A stretch of 64,000 bases of DNA from Arachis hypogaea (GCF_003086295.3 NC_092053.1:89438745-89502744), one strand, 5' to 3'; numbered from the stretch's first letter, positions 1 through 9,813 are shown. Numbers and translations are program-made. The notes: a model not told the origin generated them from the sequence alone.

Positions 1-85
1 TTCACACCTTGAATAAATGTTCATACCGTTTCTTATCCTTCTTGATTTAGTATGAGAACATGCTATTGTTTAAGTGTGGGGAGGT
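1..85 (+). mobile_element. 3' end of a type C LTR element, with polypurine tract
   Basis: Internal tail of an element that starts outside the window. The last bases (71-85, TAAGTGTGGGGAGGT) are a purine-rich tract directly before an LTR beginning TGATAAACCC, and match the same tract at 14596-14610. This is the expected plus-strand primer site of a plus-oriented element. Confidence 0.75.
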
Positions 86-522
86 TGATAAACCCCATGT
101 TTAGGGTTTATCTTGTATTGAAATTAGAGAATTTTATTAACTTTTCCCACATTTATTTATTAAAATAGCATGGTTTTGTAAATTCTCCTTTAATTGTGAT
201 TAAGAGTGAAAACATAATTTTTAGGCCCAAAAATTGATAAATTTAATTCACTTTAATTCCATTCGATGTCTTGATATATTTGTTAAGTGATTTCAGGTTT
301 AGAAGGCAAAGATTGGATTGAAGGAATGAAGAAAAAGCATGTAAAAATGGAGAACTCATGAAGAAATGAAGGAATTGCTAAGTTGTCAATCCTGACCTCT
401 TTGTACTAAATCAATCATAACTTGAGAACAGAGGTTCAAACGAGGCGGTTCCAGTTGCGTTGGAGAGCTAACATCCGGGGCTTCAAAATGATATGCAATT
501 TGACATAGTTGCCTTACAGTTA

Positions 523-542
523 GGTGACGCGTACGCGTCACC
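523..542. repeat. Perfect 20-bp palindrome in U3 of type C LTR
   Basis: GGTGACGCGTACGCGTCACC is fully self-complementary and CpG-rich in an AT-rich LTR. The same TACGCGTACGCGT core recurs inside the type C element near 11990 and 12150. The homologous spot in the other type C LTRs (about 8745 and 15045) has only a degraded GGGGCGCGCACGC form. Confidence 0.8.
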
Positions 543-661
543 CATGTGTGCGCATCGCAGGATTAGCGTGACTCACTTAAAGGCAACACGTGACCAGCAA
601 TTTTTGAAGGGGAATGAAAAAAGTAGTCATAGTTGAGTTTTCATCATATTTTAGGTTAGAA

Positions 662-695
662 TTCTAGAGAGAGAAGCTCTTTCTTCTCTCTAGAA
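662..695 (+). repeat. Inverted repeat in type C LTR
   Basis: TTCTAGAGAGAGAAG is followed after a short loop by CTTCTCTCTAGAA, giving a stem of about 13 bp with a 2-nt bulge. It is conserved near 8932-8965 and 15233-15266 in the other type C LTRs, probably in or near the transcribed R region. Confidence 0.6.
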
Positions 696-1526
696 TTAGG
701 TTATGGTTCTTAGGTTAATTTCTCTTAGATATAGCTTTTAATTCTTGCTTTAATTTAGTTTCCTTTACCATTTCTTTTTCCTACATCTTTGCTCTCTTAG
801 CTTTATTTGTTATTTCCTTTATTTTGTTATTCTCTTGTTCATGGACTTTTGTTCACTTTGATTTCAATTAATGCAATTTATGTTTGATGTTCTTATTGTT
901 TAATTGCTTTGCTGTTGTTGTTTTCATGCTTTGGTAGTTGTAGATCTTACATTTCTTACAATTTTACCTTGCTTTCCTTTTGTGCCTTCTAAGTGTTTGA
1001 TAAAATGCTTGGTTGGATTTTAGAGTAGATTTTCTATTCTTGGCTTGGGATGGTAACTTGGGTGACCTTGAGTTGCTAATATCCAAGTGATTGATAATTG
1101 GTGTCCATTGACACTAGCTTTCACTAAGTCAATTAGTGAGTGGCTAGGACTTATAGATTGGGATTGATAAAGCTCATTTAACTTTCATTCACTTATTAGA
1201 GGATGACTTAATGGGATTGATCCTTGCAATTATCATGTTGTGGTTAGTGACAAGGATAGAGATCCTTAACCATCAACCCTTGCCAAGACCTTTTTACCAT
1301 TTGAGTTCCTTTACTTTCTTGTTATTTATGTTTCTTGTCCCTTATCACAAAACCCCAAAATATACTTCCGATAACCAATAACATAAACACTTTCCTAGAA
1401 TTCCTTGTGACAAACAAATTAAACTTTGATTGAGAATTAATTGTTGGTTAAGAACTATACTAGCAATAAGATTTCATTGAGAAATTTTTTACCGACAAAA
1501 ATCTCACATCAGTACTTAGTTGGAAA

Positions 1527-1702
1527 GAGATTGTCAATGTCAAGTACGAGTTTCTCAAAACTTCGGATAATCAACGATTCCAATAGCATGTTTTCTAGCT
1601 TGAAAGTGATGACCATGTCCAGGTGATGTTCAACGTTCATGGAAAAATTATAACTCAACAAGTGATGAAACTCTACGCTAAAGTCAATAATATTGAGGAG
1701 TG
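1527..1702 (+). pseudogene. Possible fragment of a Mutator-like transposase N-terminal region
   Basis: Reading from GAG at 1527 gives a degraded frame with two stops. It includes LESDDHVQVMFNVHGKII followed by QQVMKLYAKVNNIEE. This resembles the region before the transposase domain in legume MULE proteins (a D-D-x-x-V-x-x-M-F-x-x-H pattern then L-Y-x-x-V), but the match is from memory and short. The second copy (near 22730-22905) keeps the same frame. It could equally be an unrelated host exon remnant. Confidence 0.25.
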
Positions 1703-2605
1703 TAATGTGGCTTTCCTGCTTCGTACAGGAGGGTTAACCACTATCAATACATCCTTTCTAAAATGCAAATTTGTATGAAAAATATATCAAAACAACTCTA
1801 TATGAAAACAAAAAAAAAACATGAAATATATCAACGAATTCTCGTGATCAAGTTGACCAACTTATGTCACCATTAGAGAAGCCTTTCCACATGGTGGTCT
1901 CTACTCTACTATCCCAAATTGACCAACCTCGTAATACATATATCAAACTAAATCATCACAAATATATTAAATGTTCGTACCTGATAAATAATAAGAATGC
2001 GAGTATATCATTATAGGGACCTATGGTGCATCAAGGACATTGGCAAGGTCATTTTTCTATGTCTATCACGTTGCAATGGATTGCACAACGCAGTGTAACG
2101 ATTTGACTTTTGGCACATCATGACTACACCAATCATCAAGTGTTACTATTCAATTAAACCTAGGCAGCTCTAGACCTTATATTATATAATAATTATGAGC
2201 TTGTAGCACTATTTGTGATCTCGAGTTAGTTGGTTTATATGTGTCATAACAAAAATATAAGTAGAGGAGAATCATACAATCATTCAGAATAATATTAGAA
2301 TTTAGCAGTAACATATACTGCGCACATATAGCCACTAGGGCATAGTTTCATACATAAAGTCAGTTTGTACATTCGTCCCCACTTATATACATAGTATCCA
2401 TACATAGTAGCTAGATATATACATGGTTGACACGCAGGCACCAGCCTACGAACGAGCCCCTAGTTTAGAGCCTGCCTACGAAGCAAAATCCTACCCCTCC
2501 TAAAGATTGTTCACAATGAGGGTGACAACTAGACACTAGACAAATTACTACTGCTATCTACATACGAGCCTATCATACAATGTCGTTGAGCTGATACTCC
2601 AACTT

Positions 2606-3148
2606 TCAATCACGCCCCTCATCCTCATGTAACAAACTAGAGACTAGGTTGATAATCATACGATCCTCGCCACCCTCGGGTTCTTTAGGTGGATCCTCCT
2701 TGGATGCAGTCGATAGGAAGTCATTAAACACGATTATAGAGAAGAACTTGCCTATGACACCAAACTGCTCCACCATCAAATCAAAAGGATGGTAGTTGGG
2801 TACGGGCTCTTCTAGAATCAGTAGCTCTAGCACAGTGTCAAACCAGTGTGGGTACTCGAGTGGGAAGAAGGTAGGGGGCTCCTCTGGTATCATTGGCTTT
2901 GGCATAGGGTCCATATGGTATTGGGGTTATGGCAGGAAAGGATAGTAGGTGTCACCAGGGTCCAATAGTAGAAAATCATAAGGAGAATCAGGATCGAACT
3001 CGGGACTCAGTAGAGGATGATTGAAAGGTTGCTCCAGAAGAAAGTACATATGTGTACGTAGCTCACGCAACCTGAAAGTTCTGCCCCATGTGAGATCCTC
3101 ATAGCGGCCTAGTAGAGGGTACTCAAAGAATAACACTCCTGAGCCCAT
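2606..3148 (-). pseudogene. Unknown acidic, proline-rich ORF split by a stop
   Basis: Two open stretches of 73 and 102 codons (2927-3148 and 2606-2914) share one frame, separated by a single TAA at 2927-2929. Together they cover about 180 codons. The first half begins MGSGVLFFEYPLLGRYEDLT; the second is rich in P, E and D and ends DEGRD. No domain is recognised. The TAA is present in both window copies, so it predates the duplication, unless it marks an unrecognised splice junction. It may be a host gene remnant or cargo of an unrecognised transposon. Confidence 0.45.
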
Positions 3149-4136
3149 ATGTAGAACAGGGGAAAAAAGAGGGATAAGAACCTAAGGTTCGCAGCAGTGT
3201 GTGAACGGAAGGTCAGGGATTTGGGTATTTAGCACTAGGGAGTTTGTTACTAAGCTCCCAATTTGCCCCAACATATGTTCTATCTAATATTTATACAATA
3301 GAGAAGGTAAATGACAACAGATATAAATACACATACAAGCACAAGTCACAAAGAGATGCAACACATAGGCATGATGCATGTCTTGCCCTATGCAAGCCAT
3401 GAGCTCATGCGTCAGTTGACTACCCGTAACCCGACGTTACTAGGGACTATGCATGAATATGGTCTCTTACTCCATTAGTCCTCCTATGTACATCATGGTC
3501 GATTGTAACCATGTTAGCCCTGTGATGACAAGTCATCTTAGCCTAGTTTCACTAGCCTTTTTCTTTTGTTTTCAATTGAATTATGCACTTTCTTGAGCCA
3601 TAAGCAAGCCAATTGGGTAGATTTTCATACTTCCTTTGATTTAATCAACCATGTATGAATTAATGCAATTTCATGAGGTTTTATGCTATAATTGTCACAT
3701 ATTATGAAAGAATGAATATCTCATGGTTTTAAGCATAGCTTTGATGTGTTTGGTTGATTAATGATAGGTGAAGAAAGCTTGGAGAAAGGTTGAAGCAAGG
3801 AGGAATGGCTAGGAGGAAGAGAGGACAAAAAGTTTGAGCAAAAGTTTGGCTCAAACTTTAGCTCAAACTTTTGGAATAATTGAAAATGAACCAGGGAGCA
3901 AAAAGTTGGACCAAAAGTTTGCCTCAAACTTTTGTGCAAACTTTTGGGCAAAAAGCTGGAGCAAAAGTTTGCCTCAAACTTTTACTCAAACTTTTACTCA
4001 AGCTTTCATGATTCCAAACCCGGTTCAATTCGGTTCTTCTCCAAACTCCAAGAGCAATCAACCAAGGCCTCTATCAACCCAATTCCATCAAGAGCAAAGG
4101 CCCAATTGAAGGCTTGAAGACCATTTGAAGAAAGTG

Positions 4137-4145
4137 TATAAATAG
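4137..4145 (+). promoter_or_regulatory. LTR TATA box
   Basis: TATAAATAG, preceded by GTG. The same TATAAATAG occurs at the equivalent place in every A, F and N type LTR that extends this far. It is the likely pol II promoter and sets the start of the R region. Confidence 0.65.
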
Positions 4146-4948
4146 CTTAGGATTTAAGTTTTTCAGAGAGCTTTTCCCTTTTAGTTTTCATAGAGAGTTT
4201 TTCGGAGAGCTTTTGGTGTGGAGTGAATTTTAATTTCTTAGTCTCGGGGAAGGAGAATTGAATTCCCTTCCTCTTAGTTTTCTTGCTTTCAATTTCAATT
4301 ACAATTGTCTTGGATCTTGGGTTGGAGAATTGGAGGAAATCTGTTTCAATCTCACCTTGGGATCTTGTTTAATTCTCTGCTTAATTGAATTTTAGTTTCG
4401 GTTAATTGCTTCTTCATCTATTTTCTTTGCAATTTACATTTCCTTTGCTATTGTTCTTGTTGGATCTAGGAAGGCATTGAGATCTAGACTTGGTTATCTA
4501 GTCTCTTGGGCCCTGAGATCTGAATTCCAATTTAACATCCTCTGTTTAATGCTTTTCAATCTCATTTACATTTCTGTTTTTAGATCCGATTCAATCCAAG
4601 TTTTCTTCTACTTCTCTGTTCGTTGCAATTTACTTTTCCTTGTTTAAATTCTGCAAATCCAATTCCCAATTCCCTTTACAATTCAAGCCATTTACATTTC
4701 TTGCAATTTAAGTTTCTGCAATTTACATTTCTTGCGTTCTAAGTTTCTGCCATTTAATTTCTTGTTCTTTAAGATTCAGCACTTTAAATTTCAGTTCTCT
4801 TTACTTTCATGCAATTCACCCACTCCCTTTACTTTCTCTGCAATTTAAATTCTGCAAATCACAAATCTCTCAACCAAATATTGATTCGCTTGACTAAATC
4901 AACCACTAAGCTAAAATTGCTCAATCCTTCAATCCCTGTGGGATCGAC

Positions 4949-4962
4949 CTCACTCCCGTGAG
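4949..4962 (+). promoter_or_regulatory. Conserved hairpin near the end of the LTR
   Basis: CTCAC-TCCC-GTGAG follows GGGATCGAC. Equivalent hairpins sit at the same point in the other families: CTCAC/GTGAG in F and G, CTTAC/GTAAG in N, and CCGAGGT/ACTTCGG in C. By position it lies in R/U5, near the RNA 5' end and possibly near the polyadenylation site. Confidence 0.55.
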
Positions 4963-5055
4963 TTATTATTACTTGATGCGACCCGGTGCACTTGCCGGTT
5001 AGTTTTGGGTGTTTTGGAGAAATTCGTTTTTCCACAAAAATACTCATCAAGTTTT

Positions 5056-5073
5056 TGGCGCCGTTGCCGGGGA
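5056..5073 (+). other. Primer-binding site, tRNA-Asp
   Basis: TGGCGCCGTTGCCGGGGA lies six bases after the LTR end. Its complement ends CCCCGGCAACGGCGCCA, the 3' end of plant tRNA-Asp(GTC), typical of Athila elements. Confidence 0.9.
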
Positions 5074-5391
5074 TTGATTAGATTGACAATGATTAAGTGA
5101 GGTGGTGATCTAGATCAAGCACTTTTTCTTTATTTTTCTCTAATTTTGACTAACCCACTAACTGTTTGAATTTTTGCCTAAACTAACACTAACTTTGCTC
5201 TCTCAGTAGAGTACATTGCTTTTCTGGTTCTGTGTCTGTTTCTTGTTGTTCTGTACAACAAAAGCAATTTTCTTCTGATTTTCTCTCAAAGCCTATTAAC
5301 TGTTTGACACATTGTGTCAACTAATCCTCTGACTACATTCTGGCATGAGAATATCCAATTTTTATTTGGATCGTTTGTGATTGTGCAGGTC

Positions 5392-5526
5392 ATGGAGGAA
5401 AGGAATCCTACAGCAAGAGGAGAAAAACGAGGCATTATGATTTCCAGCCTCCATAATCAAAGAGCAAGATGTCAAGCTAGTGACAATAAAAGAGCGCTTG
5501 TTGGGAGGCAACCCAACCGGAAGTAA
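5392..5526 (+). CDS. 44-codon remnant ORF of type A element
   Basis: ATG at 5392 follows GTGCAGGTC, the same context as the gag-like start of the E2-type element at 57430. The first codons (MEERNPTARGEK) match copy B at 36918. Here one T is missing after the AAA codon, so the frame slips and runs on through the conserved stem-loop to 5526. In copy B the frame closes as KLRHYDFQPP, the ending of the polyprotein. The longer ORF in A is therefore probably a frameshift product, not a functional protein. Confidence 0.45.
   Translation: MEERNPTARGEKRGIMISSLHNQRARCQASDNKRALVGRQPNRK
5471..5518 (+). promoter_or_regulatory. Conserved post-ORF stem-loop
   Basis: GTCAAGCTAGTGACAATAAA, then AGAGCGCTT, then the hairpin GTTGGG-AGGCAA-CCCAAC. 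Homologous blocks occur at 11658, 17848, 30671, 36998, 40872, 47322, 51522 and 58525, always at or just after the polyprotein stop and in sense orientation. The role is unknown; export, packaging or translation control of the genomic RNA are candidates. Confidence 0.7.
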
Positions 5527-5587
5527 CCATCTTTTCATATCTATTTTAATAAAAAGGCTAATTAGTTTTATCTATATTGCAAGAAGC

Positions 5588-5860
5588 TAAGTTTGGTGTT
5601 GCACACCAAAACAATCTAAGGGAGAATGAAGGATTCTAAGTTTGGTGTTCCACCAAAATCCCATCATGAAACACATTCTCACTTTCTGCATAATGCTGGC
5701 TTCAAGCATGTTGGATGAACTAGTTAACTATTCTGCTGTTTCCTAGTTTTCAGTTTTATTGCTTTTGAAAAAAAAAAAAAAGAAAAAGAGTTTCACACAT
5801 GGTTAATTCGATGCATGAGAACCATTGGCAAGGTACTAAGTTTGGTGTTCCCACACCAAA
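5588..5860 (+). repeat. Three TAAGTTTGGTGTT hairpin motifs
   Basis: Copies at 5588-5610, 5637-5658 and 5837-5860. Each TTTGGTGT is followed within 2-4 bases by its complement ACACCAAA (or CACCAAAA), forming a small hairpin. The same core forms the polypurine tract at 7006-7019. Confidence 0.7.
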
Positions 5861-7005
5861 GTAAGTTCAAAAGCCCACAAATAAATCATGTAAGCTAACC
5901 ATTTTTTCTTTCAAGTGCTTGGGGAACAAGCAACTTTCAATATCACTGCAGAGTACCATACAAACTTTTGGGAAGATTAAGCATCATCAACCAAAGAGAT
6001 GAAAGATGAACGGGAAGGCCAGCACTAATGATGATGAGGAGTAAAGCAAGCGAACTCCAAAAGGTTGTATTGTTAAGTGATTATCTTACATCAAACACTG
6101 CTATGATTGAGAGTGGTTTAGTTTCCCTGATTATCTGTCTGTTTAGCATGGTTTCTTTTCTGAAATTCAATAAGCAAGATGCTTGATCATTTACAACATC
6201 ATACTCTCCAAAACTTGTTTGCACTCAATGTTCAAAAAAAAAATTGCATCACATGAAAGTTCTTTGAAAAGAAGGATTGAGGAATTAAACAATTTTGAGG
6301 CAAGCAAAAGATTAGGATAAGTGGTGGTTCTAGTTGTATGAATATGTATTGAGGTTGCATGCTTGTGAAAACTTGCATGGGAGCTCATAGGCAGGACATG
6401 AAGTTCAAAGAAGTATTGTGGAGATTCTCAAAAATCTATTGATCCAAGAAGCAGCAAACAAAACAAAAGAAAGAAAAGAAAATACAAAGACAAAAAGAAC
6501 ATGGCCCAAGGCTCTGAGCATCAATTACTAGGCAGAAAAGAAAGAAGAAACAATGACTCAAAGAGTTGTTAGCCTAGTAAAATGCTTGTGGTTGAGTTGT
6601 GTTAAAGAAAGAGGCTTGAGCAAGTAAATCCTTAGGGGTGTTTCAACACCTAATACCTTAAAACCAACTGGTTTAGGAGTATTGATTGAAAGCTTATCTA
6701 AAGAGCCACTTTGAGACATGACACTTAGAGTCAAGGCCAAAGCAAAGAAACTATAAGCTGCTTCAAGGTGACTACATATAAAGAGATCTCCATGATACCA
6801 TTTGGATGAAAATCCTAAGACCTAAGACTCCCAATATGTGAGGACTAGTAAGCACTAAAGCCCTTGCATGAGCATATGATTTAGAATTTACCCCACTGTT
6901 ACTTGATCACTTCACTCACAGGACCTGACAAGTTGTTCTTCAATCCATCTTAAATAAAAGAACCATTGAGCATAAATCATTTCTTGCTTGAGGACAAGCA
7001 AGCTT
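5861..7005 (+). other. Type A 3' untranslated interior
   Basis: No supported ORF. It contains an A-rich purine tract (about 6455-6560) and ends with CTTGCTTGAGGACAAGCAAG, an inverted repeat just before the polypurine tract. The same sequence recurs in B (37390-38532) and, reversed, in E2 (45838-46975). Confidence 0.6.
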
Positions 7006-7019
7006 TAAGTTTGGTGTTG
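7006..7019 (+). other. Polypurine tract, type A
   Basis: TAAGTTTGGTGTTG directly abuts the 3' LTR start TGATGACA. It is an unusual tract, only partly purine, but occupies the same position in B, E1, E2, F and N. Confidence 0.65.
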
Positions 7020-7528
7020 TGATGACAAGTCATCTTAGCCTAGTTTCACTAGCCTTTTTCTTTTGTTTTCAATTGAATTATGCACTTTCTTGAGCCATAA
7101 GCAAGCCAATTGAGTAGATTTTCATGCTTCCTTTGATTTAATCAACCATGTATAAATTCATGCAATTTCATGAGGTTTTATGCTATAATTGTCACATATT
7201 ATGAAAGAATGAATATCTCATGATTTTGAGCATAGCTTTGATGTGTTTGGTTGATTAATGATAGGTGAAGAAAGCTTGGAGAAAGGTTGAAGCAAGAAGG
7301 AATGGTTAGGAGGAAGAGAGGACAAAAAGTTTGAGCAAAAGTTTGCCTCAAACTTTTTATCAAACTTTTGGAATAAGTGAAAATGAACCAGGGAGCAAAA
7401 AGCTGGACCAAAAGTTTGCCTCAAACTTTTGTGTAAACTTTTGGGCAAAAAGCTGGAGCAAAAGTTAGCCTCAAACTTTTTGGCAAACTTTTGGCATCAC
7501 AAATCAACACCCTGGAGAGCAAAAGTTT

Positions 7529-7708
7529 GCGCCAACGTTAGCCCCTAACTTTTTGGCAAACGTTGGCGCATGAACAACACACCCTGGAGAGCAAAAGTTT
7601 GCGCCAACGTTAGCCTCTAACTTTTTGGCTAACGTTGGCGCCATGAGTGTGCAAGGGGAGGCCAACGTTGGAGCAAAAGTTTGACCCCAAACTTTTGCCC
7701 CAACGTTG
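7529..7708. repeat. U3 hairpin array, type A
   Basis: Three inverted repeats: 7529-7569 (15-bp arms, one mismatch), 7601-7641 (GCGCCAACGTTAGCC with a perfect complement, 11-nt loop) and 7663-7708 (arms of about 21 bp, one mismatch). Each of the first two follows CACCCTGGAGAGC. The array sits about 215 bp upstream of TATAAATAG. Confidence 0.85.
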
Positions 7709-7922
7709 ATATCAGCAAAAGAGGGTGGCTGATGTGAAAAGTTGGAGTAAAAGTTTGCCTCAAACTTTTACTCAAACTTTTACTCAAGCTTTCATGATTC
7801 CAAACCCGGTTCAATTCGGTTCTTCTCCAAACTCCAAGAGCAATCAACCAAGGCCTCTATCAACCCAATTCCATCAATAGCAAAGGCCCAATTGAAGGCT
7901 TGAGGACCATTTGAAGAAAGTG

Positions 7923-7931
7923 TATAAATAG
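7923..7931 (+). promoter_or_regulatory. LTR TATA box
   Basis: TATAAATAG after GTG, at the equivalent position to 4137 in the 5' LTR. Confidence 0.6.
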
Positions 7932-8662
7932 CATAGGATTTAAGTTTTTCAGGGAGCTTCCTTTTTAGAATTTTTAATACTTGCAGCAGAGAGCTCATTT
8001 TACATTCTAGCATTTTAATTCAAGAGAATTGGGGAGGAGAATTGATCTCTCTTCTTCCTTGTTCTTGCCCAGCACTCTTTAATTTTCTTGCTTCGGATCT
8101 TGGGTGGAGAATTGAAGAACTTCTGTTTCAATCTCACCTTGGGATCTTGTTTAATTCTCTGCTTAATTGAATTTCAGTTTCTGTTACTTGCTCTCTCATC
8201 TACTTTCTCTGCAATTTACATTTCCTTTGCAATTACTCTTGTTGGATCTAGGAAGGCATTGAGATCTAGACTTGGTTATCTAGTCTCTTGAGTCCTGAGA
8301 TCTGAATTCCAATTTTACATCATCTATTGAATGTTTTTCAATCTCATTCACATTTCTGTTTTAAGATCCGGTTTGATTCAAGTCACCCTTTACTTCTCTG
8401 TTTGTTGCAATTTACTTTTCCTTGTTTAAATTCTGCAAATCTAATTCCCAATTCCCTTTATAATTCAAGCCATTTACATATCTTGCACTTTAAGATTCTT
8501 CAATTTACATTTCTTGTGTTCTAAGTTTCTGCCATTTAATTTCTTGTTCTTTAAGATTCAGCACTTTAAATTTCGGTTATCTTTAATTTCATGCAAATTT
8601 CCCATTCCCTTTACTTTCCATGCAATTTACATTCTGCAAATCACAAATCACTCAACCAAATG

Positions 8663-9810
8663 ATGCGGTTCCAGTTACGTTGGAAAGCTAACATCCAGGG
8701 TTTCGAAATGATATAAGATGTGCCATAGTTGCATCACGTTTAGAGGGGCGCGCACGCACCGATTTGCACGTGATTTATTAAAAGCAAAGTAGTGGCCAGC
8801 GAATTCTAAGGTATTTTTGGCCCAATCCAACTCATTTCTAATGCTATTTGACCCAAGGATTAAAGAGGGATGAGACATCTAGTTATTAGTTTAGTTTTAC
8901 TTTAGTTTTCACATGCTTTTAGTTAGTTTCTAGAGAGAGAAGCTCTCTCTTCTCTCTAGAATTAGGAGTAAGTTAGATCTATGTTTAATTCATGCTTTGA
9001 TCTACTTTTCCTTTATCAATTCTTCTTCTTCTACCTTTCCTCTCTCTAGTTTAGGATTTATTTCGTGTAATTCTTTACTTTTATGTTGACGCATCTTTGT
9101 TCTTCCATTTTCATTTTAATGCAATTTATGTTTTCATGTTCCTTTATTGTTCATTTGATTTGTTGTTGTTTAATTTCTTGCAATTGAGTAGTGTAGATTT
9201 ACTTTCCTTGCACTCTTTACTATGCTTTCCTTTTATGCCTTTCAAGTGTTTGATAAAATACTTGGTTGGATTTTAGAGTAGAATTTTATGCTCTTGGCTT
9301 GGGAAGGTAACTTAGGAACTCTTGAGTTACTAATGTCCAAGTGATTAACGATTGGGAGCCATTAACGCTAGATCTCACTAATTGATTTGGTGGAGAACTA
9401 GGACTTATGGTCTTGGATTGACATAGCTCACTTGACCTTCCTTTATTAGTTAGGGGTTAACTTAGTGGGGTTGGTCCTTGCCAATTCTCATGTTGTGGTT
9501 AGTGATTAGGATAGAGATCCTTGACCACCAAATCTTGCCAAGGCCTTTTTGTTATTTGAATTTCATTTCCATTTACTTTTCATGTTTCTTATCCAAAAAC
9601 CCCAAAATACTTCATAACCAATAACAAGACACTTCATTGTAATTCCTAGGGAGAACGACCCGAGGTTCAATACTTCGGTTTATAAATTTAGGGGTTTATA
9701 CTTGTGACAAACAATCTTTTGTATGAAAGGATTATTGATTGGTTTAGAAACTATACCTTACAATGAGACTTTATTTGAGAATTTCTAAACCGTCAAAAGT
9801 CTAATCATCA
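8663..9810 (+). repeat. 5' LTR of type C element, left part missing
   Basis: Homologous to the right part of 14611-16114, from GCGGTTCCAGTT to CTAATCATCA. It contains the AGAGAGAGAAG inverted repeat (about 8932-8965) and the hairpin CCGAGGT-TCAAT-ACTTCGG at 9660-9678. Confidence 0.85.
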
Positions 9811-9813
9811 AAA

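Larger units (their letters stand above)
86..1511 (+). repeat. 3' LTR, type C family
   Basis: Starts TGATAAACCC and ends ATCTCACATCA. It aligns with the LTR at 14611-16114 but is diverged and carries deletions. One removes about 56 bp near 1405 that is kept in the second copy at about 22556-22611. The first 27 bases hold an inverted repeat (GATAAACCC with GGGTTTATC). No primer-binding site follows, so this is the downstream LTR of an element running in from the left. Confidence 0.8.
1512..3522. other. Non-LTR flank, present twice in the window
   Basis: Sequence between the type C LTR and the type A element. It has none of the LTR-element signals and recurs at 22715-24728. I counted roughly 25 differences by eye (about 1.2%). 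It holds a possible transposase fragment (1527-1702) and a broken minus-strand ORF (2606-3148). The rest (about 1703-2605 and 3149-3522) shows no convincing gene. Confidence 0.75.
3523..5049 (+). repeat. 5' LTR of type A element A (1,527 bp)
   Basis: Starts TGATGACAAGTCATC and ends CACAAAAATACTCATCA. U3 contains tandem GCAAAAGTTTGCCTCAAAC-like units (3830-4010), TATAAATAG at 4137-4145, a U5 made of degenerate TTTACATTTCTTGCAATTT repeats (4390-4860), and the hairpin CTCAC-TCCC-GTGAG at 4949-4962. It lacks the CAACGTTGG hairpins of the 3' LTR. Confidence 0.9.
3523..8662 (+). mobile_element. Type A non-autonomous LTR element (copy A), 3' LTR truncated
   Basis: 5' LTR 3523-5049, tRNA-Asp primer site 5056-5073, a 1,970-bp interior with no gag or pol, polypurine tract 7006-7019, then a 3' LTR from 7020 that stops abruptly at 8662 inside U5. 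The interior holds one tiny ORF, a conserved stem-loop and repeated AAGTTTGGTGTT motifs. With no enzymes of its own, it must depend on proteins supplied by a relative. Confidence 0.85.
7020..8662 (+). repeat. 3' LTR of type A element A, truncated in U5
   Basis: Starts TGATGACAAGTCATC. Unlike the 5' LTR it contains an insert of about 250 bp with CAACGTTGG-based hairpins (7529-7708). TATAAATAG lies at 7923-7931. The LTR is cut after CTCAACCAAAT and continues directly as type C LTR sequence. Confidence 0.85.

Noticed and set aside
1441..1626. 61-codon plus-strand ORF repeated at 22644
   Set aside because: Spans the LTR end and has no ATG start. Its conservation only reflects the duplicated segment.
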